Assembly (NCBI GenBank): GCA_903828645.1
Contig: CAIKNA010000118.1
Location: 1 to 35,313 of the forward strand
Source: an uncultured Bacteroidales bacterium
GTDB lineage: Bacteria; Bacteroidota; Bacteroidia; Bacteroidales; FEN-979
Direction: 5' to 3'
Length of the DNA: 35,313 nt
Shown piece by piece: positions 16,631 to 24,451 of the stretch (within the stretch, counting starts at the first letter, position 1; each line of letters starts with the position of its first letter). The position numbers were made by a program, and so were the translations under genes. Under the pieces are notes generated by a model. The model was given only the letters and a program-made list of their open reading frames with translations. It was not told the DNA's origin and ran no database searches.

Positions 16631-17478
16631 TGAAAATCATCGAATCACCGCGCGAAGGGATGCAGGGTTTTCCACGCATCATTCCCACCGGGGAGAAGGT
16701 TCGGTACATTGACCTTTTGCTCAGGGTGGGATTTGACACCGTTGAGACCGGGAGTCTTGTCTCCCCCAGGCTCATCCCCCAGATGGCCGATTCGGTTGAA
16801 GTACTCAAAAACCTGAACCTCTCCGGCATAACAGCCAACAGGATGGCCCTGGCAGTGAATGTCCGTGGAGCTGAAATTCTGGCGAACATGGATGAAGTTA
16901 CCCACATCGCCTTCCCTTTTTCATTTTCACCGACCTTCCTGAAGCTGAATGTAAACTCGACCGTGGAGCAATCCCTGGGTATTGTTGAAGTTATAACCAA
17001 CCTGTGCGATAAAAACGGGAAAAAGGCTGTGATCTATATTTCCATGGCATTCGGCAATACATATGGCGATCCATGGAATCCTGATCTCCTGGCAGAGTGG
17101 GTCGGCAAGCTCAGGAAAGCCGGGGCAGGCATCATACCTCTTTCAAATGTTTCGATGGAGATCGATGCAGTGATGATCGGGACGGTTTATTCCATGCTGA
17201 TCCCGATGTTCCCGGATGTGGAGTTCGGTTTGCACCTGCATACAGCAAACCAGAGATGGAGCGAAAAGATTGAAGCTGCATATCTTGCCGGTTGCAGGCG
17301 TTTCGATGGAGTGATCGGCGGATTGGGCGGATGTCCGATGGCAGGGAAAGAGATGCTTGGCAACCTTAAAACGGAAAATCTGCTGGAATTTGCATACGGC
17401 AGAAAGATACCTCTGGCAACCGATATACATGCATTGAAAGAGGCGTATCAGATGGCGAAGGAAGTTTTCAGGGAATAA
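16627..17478 (+). CDS. mvaB: HMG-CoA lyase-like DRE-TIM metallolyase, paralogue 2 (catalytic Cys kept)
   Basis: This 283-residue protein would cleave HMG-CoA to acetyl-CoA and acetoacetate, the last leucine-degradation step. It has the lyase marks ETGSLVSPRLIPQMAD near the N-terminus, the metal His pair in GLHLHTA (His203, His205) and GGLGGCPMAG with the catalytic Cys at 236. Odd points: the usual RDG of strand one is REG (Arg9, Glu10), and the strand-five SLGDT-type motif reads PLSNVSM. It overlaps the previous gene by 4 nt. Because paralogue 1 keeps RDG and lacks the Cys while this one has the opposite pattern, they may act as a pair. The call is good at family level and moderate for the exact reaction. 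Confidence 0.8.
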   Translation: MMKIIESPREGMQGFPRIIPTGEKVRYIDLLLRVGFDTVETGSLVSPRLIPQMADSVEVLKNLNLSGITANRMALAVNVRGAEILANMDEVTHIAFPFSFSPTFLKLNVNSTVEQSLGIVEVITNLCDKNGKKAVIYISMAFGNTYGDPWNPDLLAEWVGKLRKAGAGIIPLSNVSMEIDAVMIGTVYSMLIPMFPDVEFGLHLHTANQRWSEKIEAAYLAGCRRFDGVIGGLGGCPMAGKEMLGNLKTENLLEFAYGRKIPLATDIHALKEAYQMAKEVFRE

Positions 17479-17511
17479 CGAATATTGAATAATGAATACC
17501 GAATATTGAAT
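17479..17511. repeat. AT-rich 12-mer direct repeat
   Basis: CGAATATTGAAT occurs at 17479-17490 and 17500-17511 in the 63-nt gap before the acyl-CoA dehydrogenase gene. It is another member of the short-repeat insertions found between genes of this cluster. Confidence 0.6.
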
Positions 17512-17541
17512 TGAGTGAATTAACCGCTAAAATGAAACAAG

Positions 17542-18687
17542 ATGTATTTGACTGAAGAACATCACATGATACGCAAGACCGTCAGGGACTTTGCTGAGCG
17601 CGAAATCAAGCCGGTTGCACAGGAACTGGATGAAAAAGCTGAATTTTCAGTATCGCTCACCAAACGCATGGGCGAACTCGGTTTTTTCGGACTAAGAACC
17701 TCCCAGGAATATGGTGGCCTTGACCTTGACACCCTGGCCTATGTGATTGCCGTTGAGGAGCTGGCACGGGTTGACAGTTCACAAGCTGCAACACTGGCGG
17801 CACACATTTCACTGGGTATAGGTCCCATCATGAACTATGGAACAGAACAACAGAAGCGGAAATATCTTCCAATGCTGTCGACCGGGGATGCACTCTGGGC
17901 TTTTGGTCTTACGGAACCCGATGCCGGGAGCGACTCACGTGCCACAAAAACAACCGCAAGGCTTGAAGATGGCTTCTGGATCATCAACGGATCGAAAATT
18001 TTCATCACAAACGGGGCATCTTCCATTAACAAAGGGGCAACTGTGCAGGTAGTCTCAGGCGAAGAGAACGGGCACAAAGAGTTTTCAACGATCCTTGTTG
18101 ATGCCGACACTCCTGGATTTAAACGTGTTCCCATGCATGGAAAGATGATGTGGCGGGCCTCGGATACCGCACAACTCTTTTTTGACGAGTGCAGGGTACC
18201 CGTAACAAATCTGCTTGGCCAGCGCGGCGAAGGGTCGAAAATCATGCTGAGCACCCTCGACAGCGGTCGTCTTGCAATCGGGGCAATGGGACTAGGTCTC
18301 GCCCAGGGAGCCTTTGAAATGGCCATGACCTATGCAAAAAGCCGGAGGCAATTCGGCAAACCCATCGCTCAATTCCAGGTAAATGCGTTCAAACTGGCCG
18401 ACATGGCCACGAAGATCGAATTGGCCCGGAATCTGTTATACAAAGGAGCGTGGCTCAAATCAAATGATAAACCCTATGCCAAGGAGGCTGCCATGGCCAA
18501 ACTTTACTGCTCCGAAATTGCCCGTGAGGTAGCCGATGAAGCCGTTCAGCTTCATGGCGGCTATGGGCTGATGAAAGATTACGACATTGAGCGTTTTTAC
18601 CGCGACCAGCGCCTTTTACAGATCGGCGAGGGTACTTCGGAAATCCAGCGGATGGTTATTTCACGGTATATCGGGTGTTTTGATTGA
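17542..18687 (+). CDS. Acyl-CoA dehydrogenase (short-chain type by catalytic residue)
   Basis: This 381-residue FAD enzyme introduces a 2,3-double bond into an acyl-CoA and passes electrons to ETF. Motifs: FGLTEPDAGSDSRATKT (substrate/FAD binding), WIINGSKIFITNGA, RRQFGKPIAQFQ, QLHGGYGLMKDYDIERFYRD and QIGEGTSEIQR at the end. In a leucine cluster an isovaleryl-CoA dehydrogenase is expected. That enzyme has its Glu on an inner helix (LDLERL) and Ala or Gly in the C-terminal motif (GAGTSE). Here the inner motif is LDSGRL (Gly242) and the C-terminal one GEGTSE (Glu363), as in butyryl/short-chain enzymes. The substrate may thus be butyryl- or 2-methyl-branched acyl-CoA. It is the last gene before a strong terminator. 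Confidence 0.92.
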   Translation: MYLTEEHHMIRKTVRDFAEREIKPVAQELDEKAEFSVSLTKRMGELGFFGLRTSQEYGGLDLDTLAYVIAVEELARVDSSQAATLAAHISLGIGPIMNYGTEQQKRKYLPMLSTGDALWAFGLTEPDAGSDSRATKTTARLEDGFWIINGSKIFITNGASSINKGATVQVVSGEENGHKEFSTILVDADTPGFKRVPMHGKMMWRASDTAQLFFDECRVPVTNLLGQRGEGSKIMLSTLDSGRLAIGAMGLGLAQGAFEMAMTYAKSRRQFGKPIAQFQVNAFKLADMATKIELARNLLYKGAWLKSNDKPYAKEAAMAKLYCSEIAREVADEAVQLHGGYGLMKDYDIERFYRDQRLLQIGEGTSEIQRMVISRYIGCFD

Positions 18688-18708
18688 TCAAAAATCAAAT
18701 TTAACCCC

Positions 18709-18744
18709 AAAAAAAAGGGCGTCCTGACAGGGCGCCCTTTTTTT
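18709..18744. terminator. Strong bidirectional terminator
   Basis: An A8 tract, the stem GGGCGTC / GGCGCCC with a 7-nt loop (one G.U pair), then T7. It sits between the acyl-CoA dehydrogenase stop (plus) and the lipoprotein stop (minus), and closes both units. Confidence 0.93.
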
Positions 18745-18762
18745 CTCAGGGTTTACATATTG

Positions 18763-19689
18763 TTACAGCCAGAGGTAAATTGTTCCTGAATGGTTGTTTT
18801 TCTGCCAGTCAACTTTGTATTTGGCCGGGCAGTCACCATTGGTGATTGGCTGGTCGTGGCGGTCATAACCGAAAGTGAGGGTGGCACTTTTAGAGTCAGA
18901 AGGAATCTGGTGGATTTTGATACCTGAACACGGATCCCACTCGCAAGCCTGGCGCAACACGACCGACTGGGTGATTTGCGTAAAGAAATTTTCACCTTTG
19001 CGGTTGATGCCCCATACAACGAGGTTGCTATATTGACCTGCATTGCCGAATCCATCAAGTGTCATCACAAGTGCAGTCGGAGTACCGGTAAATGTTTGCT
19101 GGCGGGCGATATTCCAGGCCCGGGTGGTGGTGTCGCTGAAGGTCACCGTTTCCAGGCCCCAGGTTCTGTAAACAATGGATGTTACTCCGTTACCCAGTTG
19201 AGCGATGACACCTCCGCTCACATTCTGATGTGTTTTTGTCCCGTTCAGGGTAATGGTTTTCTGGTTGGAAACCTTGGTAATGGTAAAGTTGATATGTTTT
19301 ACCGTGACGGTGGCGCCAGCCTGGAACCAATGGGTTCCTACCCTCTTTTTAATTTCCACCTGGCCGGTTCTGTAGCGTGTTCCGTTACAATTCAGCCCGT
19401 TATAGGTAATGCGTTTCGTGATGGTATCATTGATGATGGTTGAATCGATAGTAGCGTGGCATGGCAGGTTCTCTGTTGATTTCAGGGTGCCAGCGGAAAG
19501 GAGGAGGTTGACATCATTCATGGCTTCATCTGAAGCATTCTGTACCTGGTTTTCATCATTGGCAAGCTGCTGCAGCGATGTCGGATCAACAGAGGAGTTG
19601 TCGGTCTTGTCTTTCTTGCATCCGGTAACTGAAAATCCAATTACAACGATGAGCAGTGCCATGAGGCGGATGAGATTTCTGGTTTTCAT
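18763..19689 (-). CDS. Hypothetical exported lipoprotein
   Basis: This 308-residue protein begins with a lipoprotein signal (MKTRNLIRLMALLIVVIGF, lipobox VTGC, Cys24), followed by KKDKTD, a charged tether common in Bacteroidetes lipoproteins. Next come a short helical stretch (about 35-65) and a beta-rich body with many Thr and Asn and four Cys in the mature part. I recognise no family or catalytic motif. It is 118 nt downstream of the DUF4249 gene on the same strand. Its upstream region carries the same bipartite element as fecR, so it is probably transcribed by the local ECF sigma factor rather than only by read-through. The function is unknown; it may be a surface component of the uptake or signalling locus. 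Confidence 0.8.
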   Translation of the reverse strand: MKTRNLIRLMALLIVVIGFSVTGCKKDKTDNSSVDPTSLQQLANDENQVQNASDEAMNDVNLLLSAGTLKSTENLPCHATIDSTIINDTITKRITYNGLNCNGTRYRTGQVEIKKRVGTHWFQAGATVTVKHINFTITKVSNQKTITLNGTKTHQNVSGGVIAQLGNGVTSIVYRTWGLETVTFSDTTTRAWNIARQQTFTGTPTALVMTLDGFGNAGQYSNLVVWGINRKGENFFTQITQSVVLRQACEWDPCSGIKIHQIPSDSKSATLTFGYDRHDQPITNGDCPAKYKVDWQKNNHSGTIYLWL

Positions 19690-19743
19690 GATTTTATTTG
19701 TTTTTGAGATTTAAATGGACATTGGTTTTCTGTTTTCTGAAGG

Positions 19744-19775
19744 TAATACACCCGGATGGTTGTTTACCCTGATGC
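19744..19775 (-). promoter_or_regulatory. Candidate ECF sigma promoter of the lipoprotein gene
   Basis: On the minus strand: GCATCA, GGGTAA, 12 nt, GTGTATTA. The element at 24420-24451 upstream of fecR has the same boxes at exactly the same spacing. It lies 55 nt before the lipoprotein ATG, a normal promoter distance. Confidence 0.6.
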
Positions 19776-19807
19776 CAGGTTAAAAAATTATTTGGCACAA
19801 CAGTAAT

Positions 19808-20629
19808 TCACGGGGCTACGATCAGCGACAATTCGGTAACTGCACAGGCTCCGAAGTATCCAAATGCACCTTCGCTCAGGTTTGTCACCACATTGGCAGG
19901 CGACATTGTGAAAAGCCCTCCTGCCCAGTTGGTTTCCAGGAGCATCTCCCGGACAAATTCGGCATGCGCAGGTGTTAAAGAATACCTGCGTTCCGTGATG
20001 ATTGTACCTGAAGGAAAATTGACCGACTGCATCTGCGGGGCGAAAACTTCGCTGACATCAAGCGTTGGCAATGTGTAAAAAAGCATCCTGGCATGATTAT
20101 CAACGGAGTCAAGCTTTTTATATCCCGGCACCCCTGACCAGTCTATCAAAAGCTCCCACATGGCAGATTTTTCGGTGCTGAAGGCATTGGCAACCCAATC
20201 AACATGGTAGAGATTGTTTTCGTCGTTTTTGGTGTATTTCAGTTCACCAAATACAGAACCGGGTAACATGGTGGTTTTCGCCGAGTATACCTTGCCATTG
20301 GCTGAAATAAACAAGGTATAGTTTTTCTGAAGCCGTGCAAAAAAGGTGGAAGGTGTATAGTATTTACCCGAATTGGGCGGTGATTCTGTCAGTTGCCAGG
20401 TGGAGTCTTCGTTGCTGATCAGCACGCCGGCCCCTGTAACCGGTTTAGGTGCCTGGTTAAGTTCAGAGACAGGCCAGGACAATGTTACCTGCTGTGTTTT
20501 TACTTCGTCGGTAATGATGGCATCAACAATGATTTTTTTCGGCACCTCATCCTTCAGTTGCCATGAGGTCTCCTTCACACATCCGTGCAGGAGAAAGATC
20601 AGACCGGTGAACATCCAAACTCTCCGCAT
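19808..20629 (-). CDS. DUF4249 family lipoprotein
   Basis: This 273-residue protein has a lipoprotein signal (MRRVWMFTGLIFLLHGC, Cys17) and the DUF4249 N-terminal pattern: VPKKIIVDAIITDE, then beta strands with PVTGAGVLISNED and GKYY. DUF4249 proteins of Bacteroidetes are typically encoded right after a TonB-dependent receptor, as here; the start overlaps the receptor stop (TGATG). It probably sits on the outer membrane and works with the receptor, for example as a surface accessory or substrate-binding protein. The role of the family has not been established to my knowledge. The family call is good, the function inferred from the neighbour only. Confidence 0.85.
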   Translation of the reverse strand: MRRVWMFTGLIFLLHGCVKETSWQLKDEVPKKIIVDAIITDEVKTQQVTLSWPVSELNQAPKPVTGAGVLISNEDSTWQLTESPPNSGKYYTPSTFFARLQKNYTLFISANGKVYSAKTTMLPGSVFGELKYTKNDENNLYHVDWVANAFSTEKSAMWELLIDWSGVPGYKKLDSVDNHARMLFYTLPTLDVSEVFAPQMQSVNFPSGTIITERRYSLTPAHAEFVREMLLETNWAGGLFTMSPANVVTNLSEGAFGYFGACAVTELSLIVAP

Positions 20630-23331
20630 CAGAATTTGAATTGATAGTTTACCGACGGGATGATGCCTGCAACGGAGATTGAAGTAGGTACAAGCACATA
20701 GGAGCCATTCAGGTTGGATGGCACGACAAAATCACCATTGTCATTCATCATTTTGTTGAAATTGACCGAAAATGGGTTCATCCTTCCGTAGGCATTGTAT
20801 AATGTTATTGCCAAACTGTGCTGATAGCGGTTTTCCGGTTTGCTGAACTTGTATGTTGCCGATACATCCAGCCTGTGATACGCGGGCAGCCGGTCATTGT
20901 TTTTATTGCCATAAAGGGGAACGGATGAACCGTTGTTGTAGTAAAACCCTATCGGGGTCGTTATTGCGCCGCCGGTGAGATAAATCCAGTTGGCCGTGAA
21001 GATCCAGTGCTTTTTATCATCCCAGGAGATGTTGATGCAGACATCATTCGGGCGGTCGTAATTAGCCGGGTATACATTCCCGTTGTTTACACCGGGAGTT
21101 TGCACCATGGCCCTTGACCATGTATACCCGATCCAGCCGGTAAGCCTGCCCGTCGTTTTCCTCAGCATGAATTCAGCACCATAGGACCATGCTGTCCCGA
21201 ACCTCAACTCACCTTCGATCAACGGGTTGAAAAGCAGATTGGCATGATCGCGGTAGTCGGGGTGATCGTGAAACCATTTATAATAACCTTCAACTGAGAA
21301 GGAGAACTCCGGTTTCGACAACTCCCTGAAATAACCCACAGCCACCTGGTCTGCCGTTTGAGGCCTGATGTTTGGCCCGCAGGGTGCCCAAACTTCCAGC
21401 GAGGTAAACGGGCTTGTTGAACCCGAGAGGATTTGCAGGAATTGCGTGGTGCGGCTGTAACTTGCTTTTACGGAGGAGTGCTGATCGACCTGGTACTGGA
21501 TATTCAACCGGGGCTCAGGGCTGAAAGCCGTTGAATAGGTCTCGCCGGAGCGGTATGTGATGGTGTCGATCACCCTGTGGTTGGCGTCAAAATAGTAAAC
21601 ATCGGTGGGGCCAATATCCTGCCAAACCGGCAGCCTGATCCCGTACCGCATGGAAAATCGTTTCCCGATCCGTTGTTCATCCGAGGCGTAAAAAACGTAT
21701 TCCATGGAGTGATATTCAGCCACTTTCGGTACATTCGGGAGCGCATCACCATTTTCAAGGGTCACATTTCCCGGGTTGGAATGGTGATAGGTTAGCTCCA
21801 GACCGGACCGGATGGTATTCTGCGGGTTGAGATACCATGCAACATCTGTTTTTAGGGTAAGGTTGGAAATGGATGAGTTCCAGTATCCATCCTGTTCCTG
21901 CGGAAGGTTCAATGAATAGTTGTAACGGCTGTAGTTCAGGGTTGTATTGCTGAACAACCGGTTGCTGAATACGTGGTTCCAGCGGAAGGTTCCGGCGAGG
22001 TTATCCCATGAGATTCCCAGTGAATTCACCTCCGCCGATAGATACCTGCTGAAAACATCACGCCCGGTATAGAAAGTGAAGAAAAAACGGTTGTTGTCGT
22101 TCAACCTGAAATTCAATTTGGCATTGATGTCGAAAAACCGGAAATCAAAACTCTTGTTAAACACGGGCAGCCTGTTCACCCAGTTGAGGGTCGACACCCT
22201 CCCGGAGATAAAAAAAGATGCCCTGTTCTTCATGATTGGTCCTTCAATCGTGAAATTGGAAGCATATGGCCCGATGTTCCCTGAAAAGCCAAAATGTTTC
22301 ATGTTGCCCTCCCTTGCCTTTATGTCGATCACCGACGAAAGGCGTCCTCCGAATTTTGCAGGAAAGTCACCCTTATATATCTGTACATTGTTGATGGCAT
22401 CGGGAGCAAAGGCAGAAAAAAAGCCAAAAAGGTGGGAAGGGTTGTAAACCGGTACTTCGTCGATCAGCAACAGGTTCTGGTCGCTGTTTCCGCCGCGCAC
22501 ATAATAGAGTGCTGATCCGTCGCCAAAAGTCTGGATCCCGGGAACAGCTTGCAGGGCCCGGATGATATCTACATCGCCCCCGAATCCGGGCAGTTGGGAA
22601 AGAGTTTTTGGGGAAAAACTAAACTGGCTCATCTGGGTATTGCGGATTTCCGATTCATGGTCTGCAGCCACGATCTCCACCTCCCTGATCTCCAGCTTAT
22701 CCTCCGTCATTTCAACCGACAGGCGCGTGTTTTCGTTCAGGTTCACCTCCTGTACAACCTCTTTGTATCCCATATAGGAAAACACCATGAGATAGTTGGC
22801 GCTGCTGAGCGTCAGCGAATAAAAACCATAGCCGTTAGTCATGGCGCCAAGGGTGTTGCCTTTTACGTAAACATTGGCGCCTATCAGCACTTCGCCGGTG
22901 TTTTTATCCCTGAGATACCCACTGAGGGTAAACTTCAGTGAAACAGCAGTTGCATGATTAGCAGAGGGTGGTTCAGGCTGAACATGCTGTTTCAGCACCA
23001 AGTGATTTTCCACTTTCACGTAATCGATCCCGTTACGCGTCAGCACCTCTTCCAGAATTGCACTGACGGACTTATTCCTGGCATGCACGGAGATTTGTTT
23101 GTCAACCGGGACCATCTGCGGATTATAGGAAAAATCAACTTTTGCCAGTCTGCCAATCTCTTTCAAAACATCGGCGATGGATACAGCAGTCATCTTCAAC
23201 GTGATTCTCTGCTGAAGGTCCTGGGAGATGACCGGTGATGAAAAGAGCAGGAGGAAAAGAAAAAAGACCAGAGGATATTTGAAGCCCGAATTCTTCAAAA
23301 CTCCGAGGTTACTTATTCCGGTTACAGCCAT
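20629..23331 (-). CDS. TonB-dependent outer-membrane receptor with STN and carboxypeptidase-regulatory-like domains
   Basis: This 900-residue outer-membrane protein has a signal peptide (YPLVFFLFLLLFSSPVISQ) and an STN (secretin/TonB N-terminal) domain (TLKMTAVSIADVLKEIG; about 40-115). A carboxypeptidase-regulatory-like domain (FTLSGYLRDKNTGEVLIGAN) comes next, followed by the TonB plug (ALQAVPGIQTFGDGSALYYV, then RGGNSDQNLLLIDEVPVYNP) and a beta-barrel ending in YQFKF. The STN domain is what signalling receptors use to contact the FecR anti-sigma, and FecR is encoded next to it. The start is set at the ATG at 23331 for signal-peptide fit; an in-frame ATG at 23397 would overlap fecR much further. 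The ligand is unknown. Confidence 0.9.
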   Translation of the reverse strand: MAVTGISNLGVLKNSGFKYPLVFFLFLLLFSSPVISQDLQQRITLKMTAVSIADVLKEIGRLAKVDFSYNPQMVPVDKQISVHARNKSVSAILEEVLTRNGIDYVKVENHLVLKQHVQPEPPSANHATAVSLKFTLSGYLRDKNTGEVLIGANVYVKGNTLGAMTNGYGFYSLTLSSANYLMVFSYMGYKEVVQEVNLNENTRLSVEMTEDKLEIREVEIVAADHESEIRNTQMSQFSFSPKTLSQLPGFGGDVDIIRALQAVPGIQTFGDGSALYYVRGGNSDQNLLLIDEVPVYNPSHLFGFFSAFAPDAINNVQIYKGDFPAKFGGRLSSVIDIKAREGNMKHFGFSGNIGPYASNFTIEGPIMKNRASFFISGRVSTLNWVNRLPVFNKSFDFRFFDINAKLNFRLNDNNRFFFTFYTGRDVFSRYLSAEVNSLGISWDNLAGTFRWNHVFSNRLFSNTTLNYSRYNYSLNLPQEQDGYWNSSISNLTLKTDVAWYLNPQNTIRSGLELTYHHSNPGNVTLENGDALPNVPKVAEYHSMEYVFYASDEQRIGKRFSMRYGIRLPVWQDIGPTDVYYFDANHRVIDTITYRSGETYSTAFSPEPRLNIQYQVDQHSSVKASYSRTTQFLQILSGSTSPFTSLEVWAPCGPNIRPQTADQVAVGYFRELSKPEFSFSVEGYYKWFHDHPDYRDHANLLFNPLIEGELRFGTAWSYGAEFMLRKTTGRLTGWIGYTWSRAMVQTPGVNNGNVYPANYDRPNDVCINISWDDKKHWIFTANWIYLTGGAITTPIGFYYNNGSSVPLYGNKNNDRLPAYHRLDVSATYKFSKPENRYQHSLAITLYNAYGRMNPFSVNFNKMMNDNGDFVVPSNLNGSYVLVPTSISVAGIIPSVNYQFKF

Positions 23332-24403
23332 GGCCGGAGAGTTCGATCCCCGAACCGTTGCTGCGTACCTGTAAATCAAGGGTGGCTTTGAGCACATTCA
23401 ATACCGATTCAAGCGATTGCCTGTCAAAGGTAGTGGTTATCCGGCAATCGCTCAACCTGTCGTCGGACAAACGCACACTTGTATGATAAACCCTGGTGAG
23501 CAGGGCTGCAACCTCGTTCAGCGGTGTATTGTTAAATACCAGGTGTTTCGTTTTCCATGCCAGGAAGTTCACATCCTGGTTGGTGGTTTTGATAATGGCA
23601 TCACCCGCTGCATAAAGTTCTGCCTTGTCGCCCGGATAGAGTGTAGCCACCTTTTCGGGGTTGTTTTCATAATAGACCTTTACAATCCCGCTGGAGAGGA
23701 TTATCTCCTCGTTCGCTTTGCTGGTATTGGTGTTTACGAAAAACGATGTGCCTACCACCCTGATCCTGGCATTTCCGGCAGCAACGATAAACGGTTTGGT
23801 TTTATCATGGGCCACCTCGAACCAGGCTTCACCCTGCAGGGTTACCTTGCGAAAAGATCCTTCAAAACGGGATGGACAGGTCATGGTTGCTCCGGTGTTC
23901 AGCGTAACGGTTGTGCCATCCGGAAGGGTCCTTTCGGCTATGTCGGTGGTGGCTGTCAGGGTCATTTCAGCAGGGGCGTTGAAGTGACGGTAAAAAAAAT
24001 AGGTGGGTATCGCTAAAAGCAGGAAGAGTGCAGCTGCACGAAGAGACCAGGAAAGGATTTTGGATTGACGATTGACGATTGACGATTGACGATTGACGGT
24101 TGACGATGGACGATGGACGATTGACGGTTGCGGCGATGAAAGTTGGAGCGGGGCATTTGGCAGATCCTCATCATGGGTTTTCAGTTTTGAAACCAGGATG
24201 TTCCATTCATCGCTGAGATTGACAGACGATTTGATCCGGTCATTTTCGATTGTTTCCCAGGTCTTCCTGTAGGCTGAAAAGATGGTTGCGTTGGCCGGGT
24301 CTGTCATGACCCAGGTTTCAAGTTCCCGGATTTCTTCAGGGGTTGCCTCAGCGAAAAAATACCTGGTAATCAGATCTATATAATATGTCGGGTTTGTTTC
24401 CAT
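23309..24403 (-). CDS. fecR: FecR-family anti-sigma factor with repeat-expanded linker
   Basis: This 364-residue inner-membrane regulator has a cytoplasmic N-terminal domain that binds the ECF sigma factor (YIDLITRYFFAEATPEEIRE at the start). A linker follows, then one membrane helix (AAALFLLLAIPTYFF, about 125-140), the periplasmic FecR domain (TLPDGTTVTLNTGA, VTLQGEAWFEVAHDKTKPF) and a DUF4974-like C-terminus (VFNNTPLNEVAALLTRVY). The linker just before the helix is encoded by a tandem heptamer tract and reads as SIVNRQS-like repeats. The start is the ATG at 24403; an upstream ATG at 24427 is less likely. The order sigma, fecR, receptor and its likely own promoter at 24420-24451 fit a FecI/FecR/FecA-type relay. 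A tandem tract inside a coding gene is odd. Confidence 0.92.
   Translation of the reverse strand: METNPTYYIDLITRYFFAEATPEEIRELETWVMTDPANATIFSAYRKTWETIENDRIKSSVNLSDEWNILVSKLKTHDEDLPNAPLQLSSPQPSIVHRPSSTVNRQSSIVNRQSKILSWSLRAAALFLLLAIPTYFFYRHFNAPAEMTLTATTDIAERTLPDGTTVTLNTGATMTCPSRFEGSFRKVTLQGEAWFEVAHDKTKPFIVAAGNARIRVVGTSFFVNTNTSKANEEIILSSGIVKVYYENNPEKVATLYPGDKAELYAAGDAIIKTTNQDVNFLAWKTKHLVFNNTPLNEVAALLTRVYHTSVRLSDDRLSDCRITTTFDRQSLESVLNVLKATLDLQVRSNGSGIELSGHGCNRNK
24064..24126. repeat. Heptamer tandem repeat inside fecR (ATTGACG x9, five perfect)
   Basis: Five perfect ATTGACG units (24064-24098), then GTTGACG, ATGGACG twice and ATTGACG to 24126. The tract is in frame in fecR (it encodes about 21 residues) just before the transmembrane helix. 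Seven is not a multiple of three, so gain or loss of one or two units would shift the reading frame. Confidence 0.9.
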
Positions 24404-24419
24404 GTTGTATTGCCGATGA

Positions 24420-24451
24420 TAATACACCGGAGATCGCTGTTACCCTGATGC
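24420..24451 (-). promoter_or_regulatory. Candidate ECF sigma promoter of fecR
   Basis: On the minus strand: GCATCA, GGGTAA (overlapping the sigma stop codon), 12 nt, GTGTATTA, ending 17 nt before the fecR ATG. A matching element with identical box spacing lies upstream of the unknown lipoprotein at 19744-19775. The two spacers differ in sequence, which suggests the boxes themselves are under selection. Confidence 0.6.

Noticed and set aside
23332-23397. Earlier start of the TonB receptor
   Set aside because: It adds residues before the signal peptide that are encoded within fecR; the ATG at 23331 fits better.
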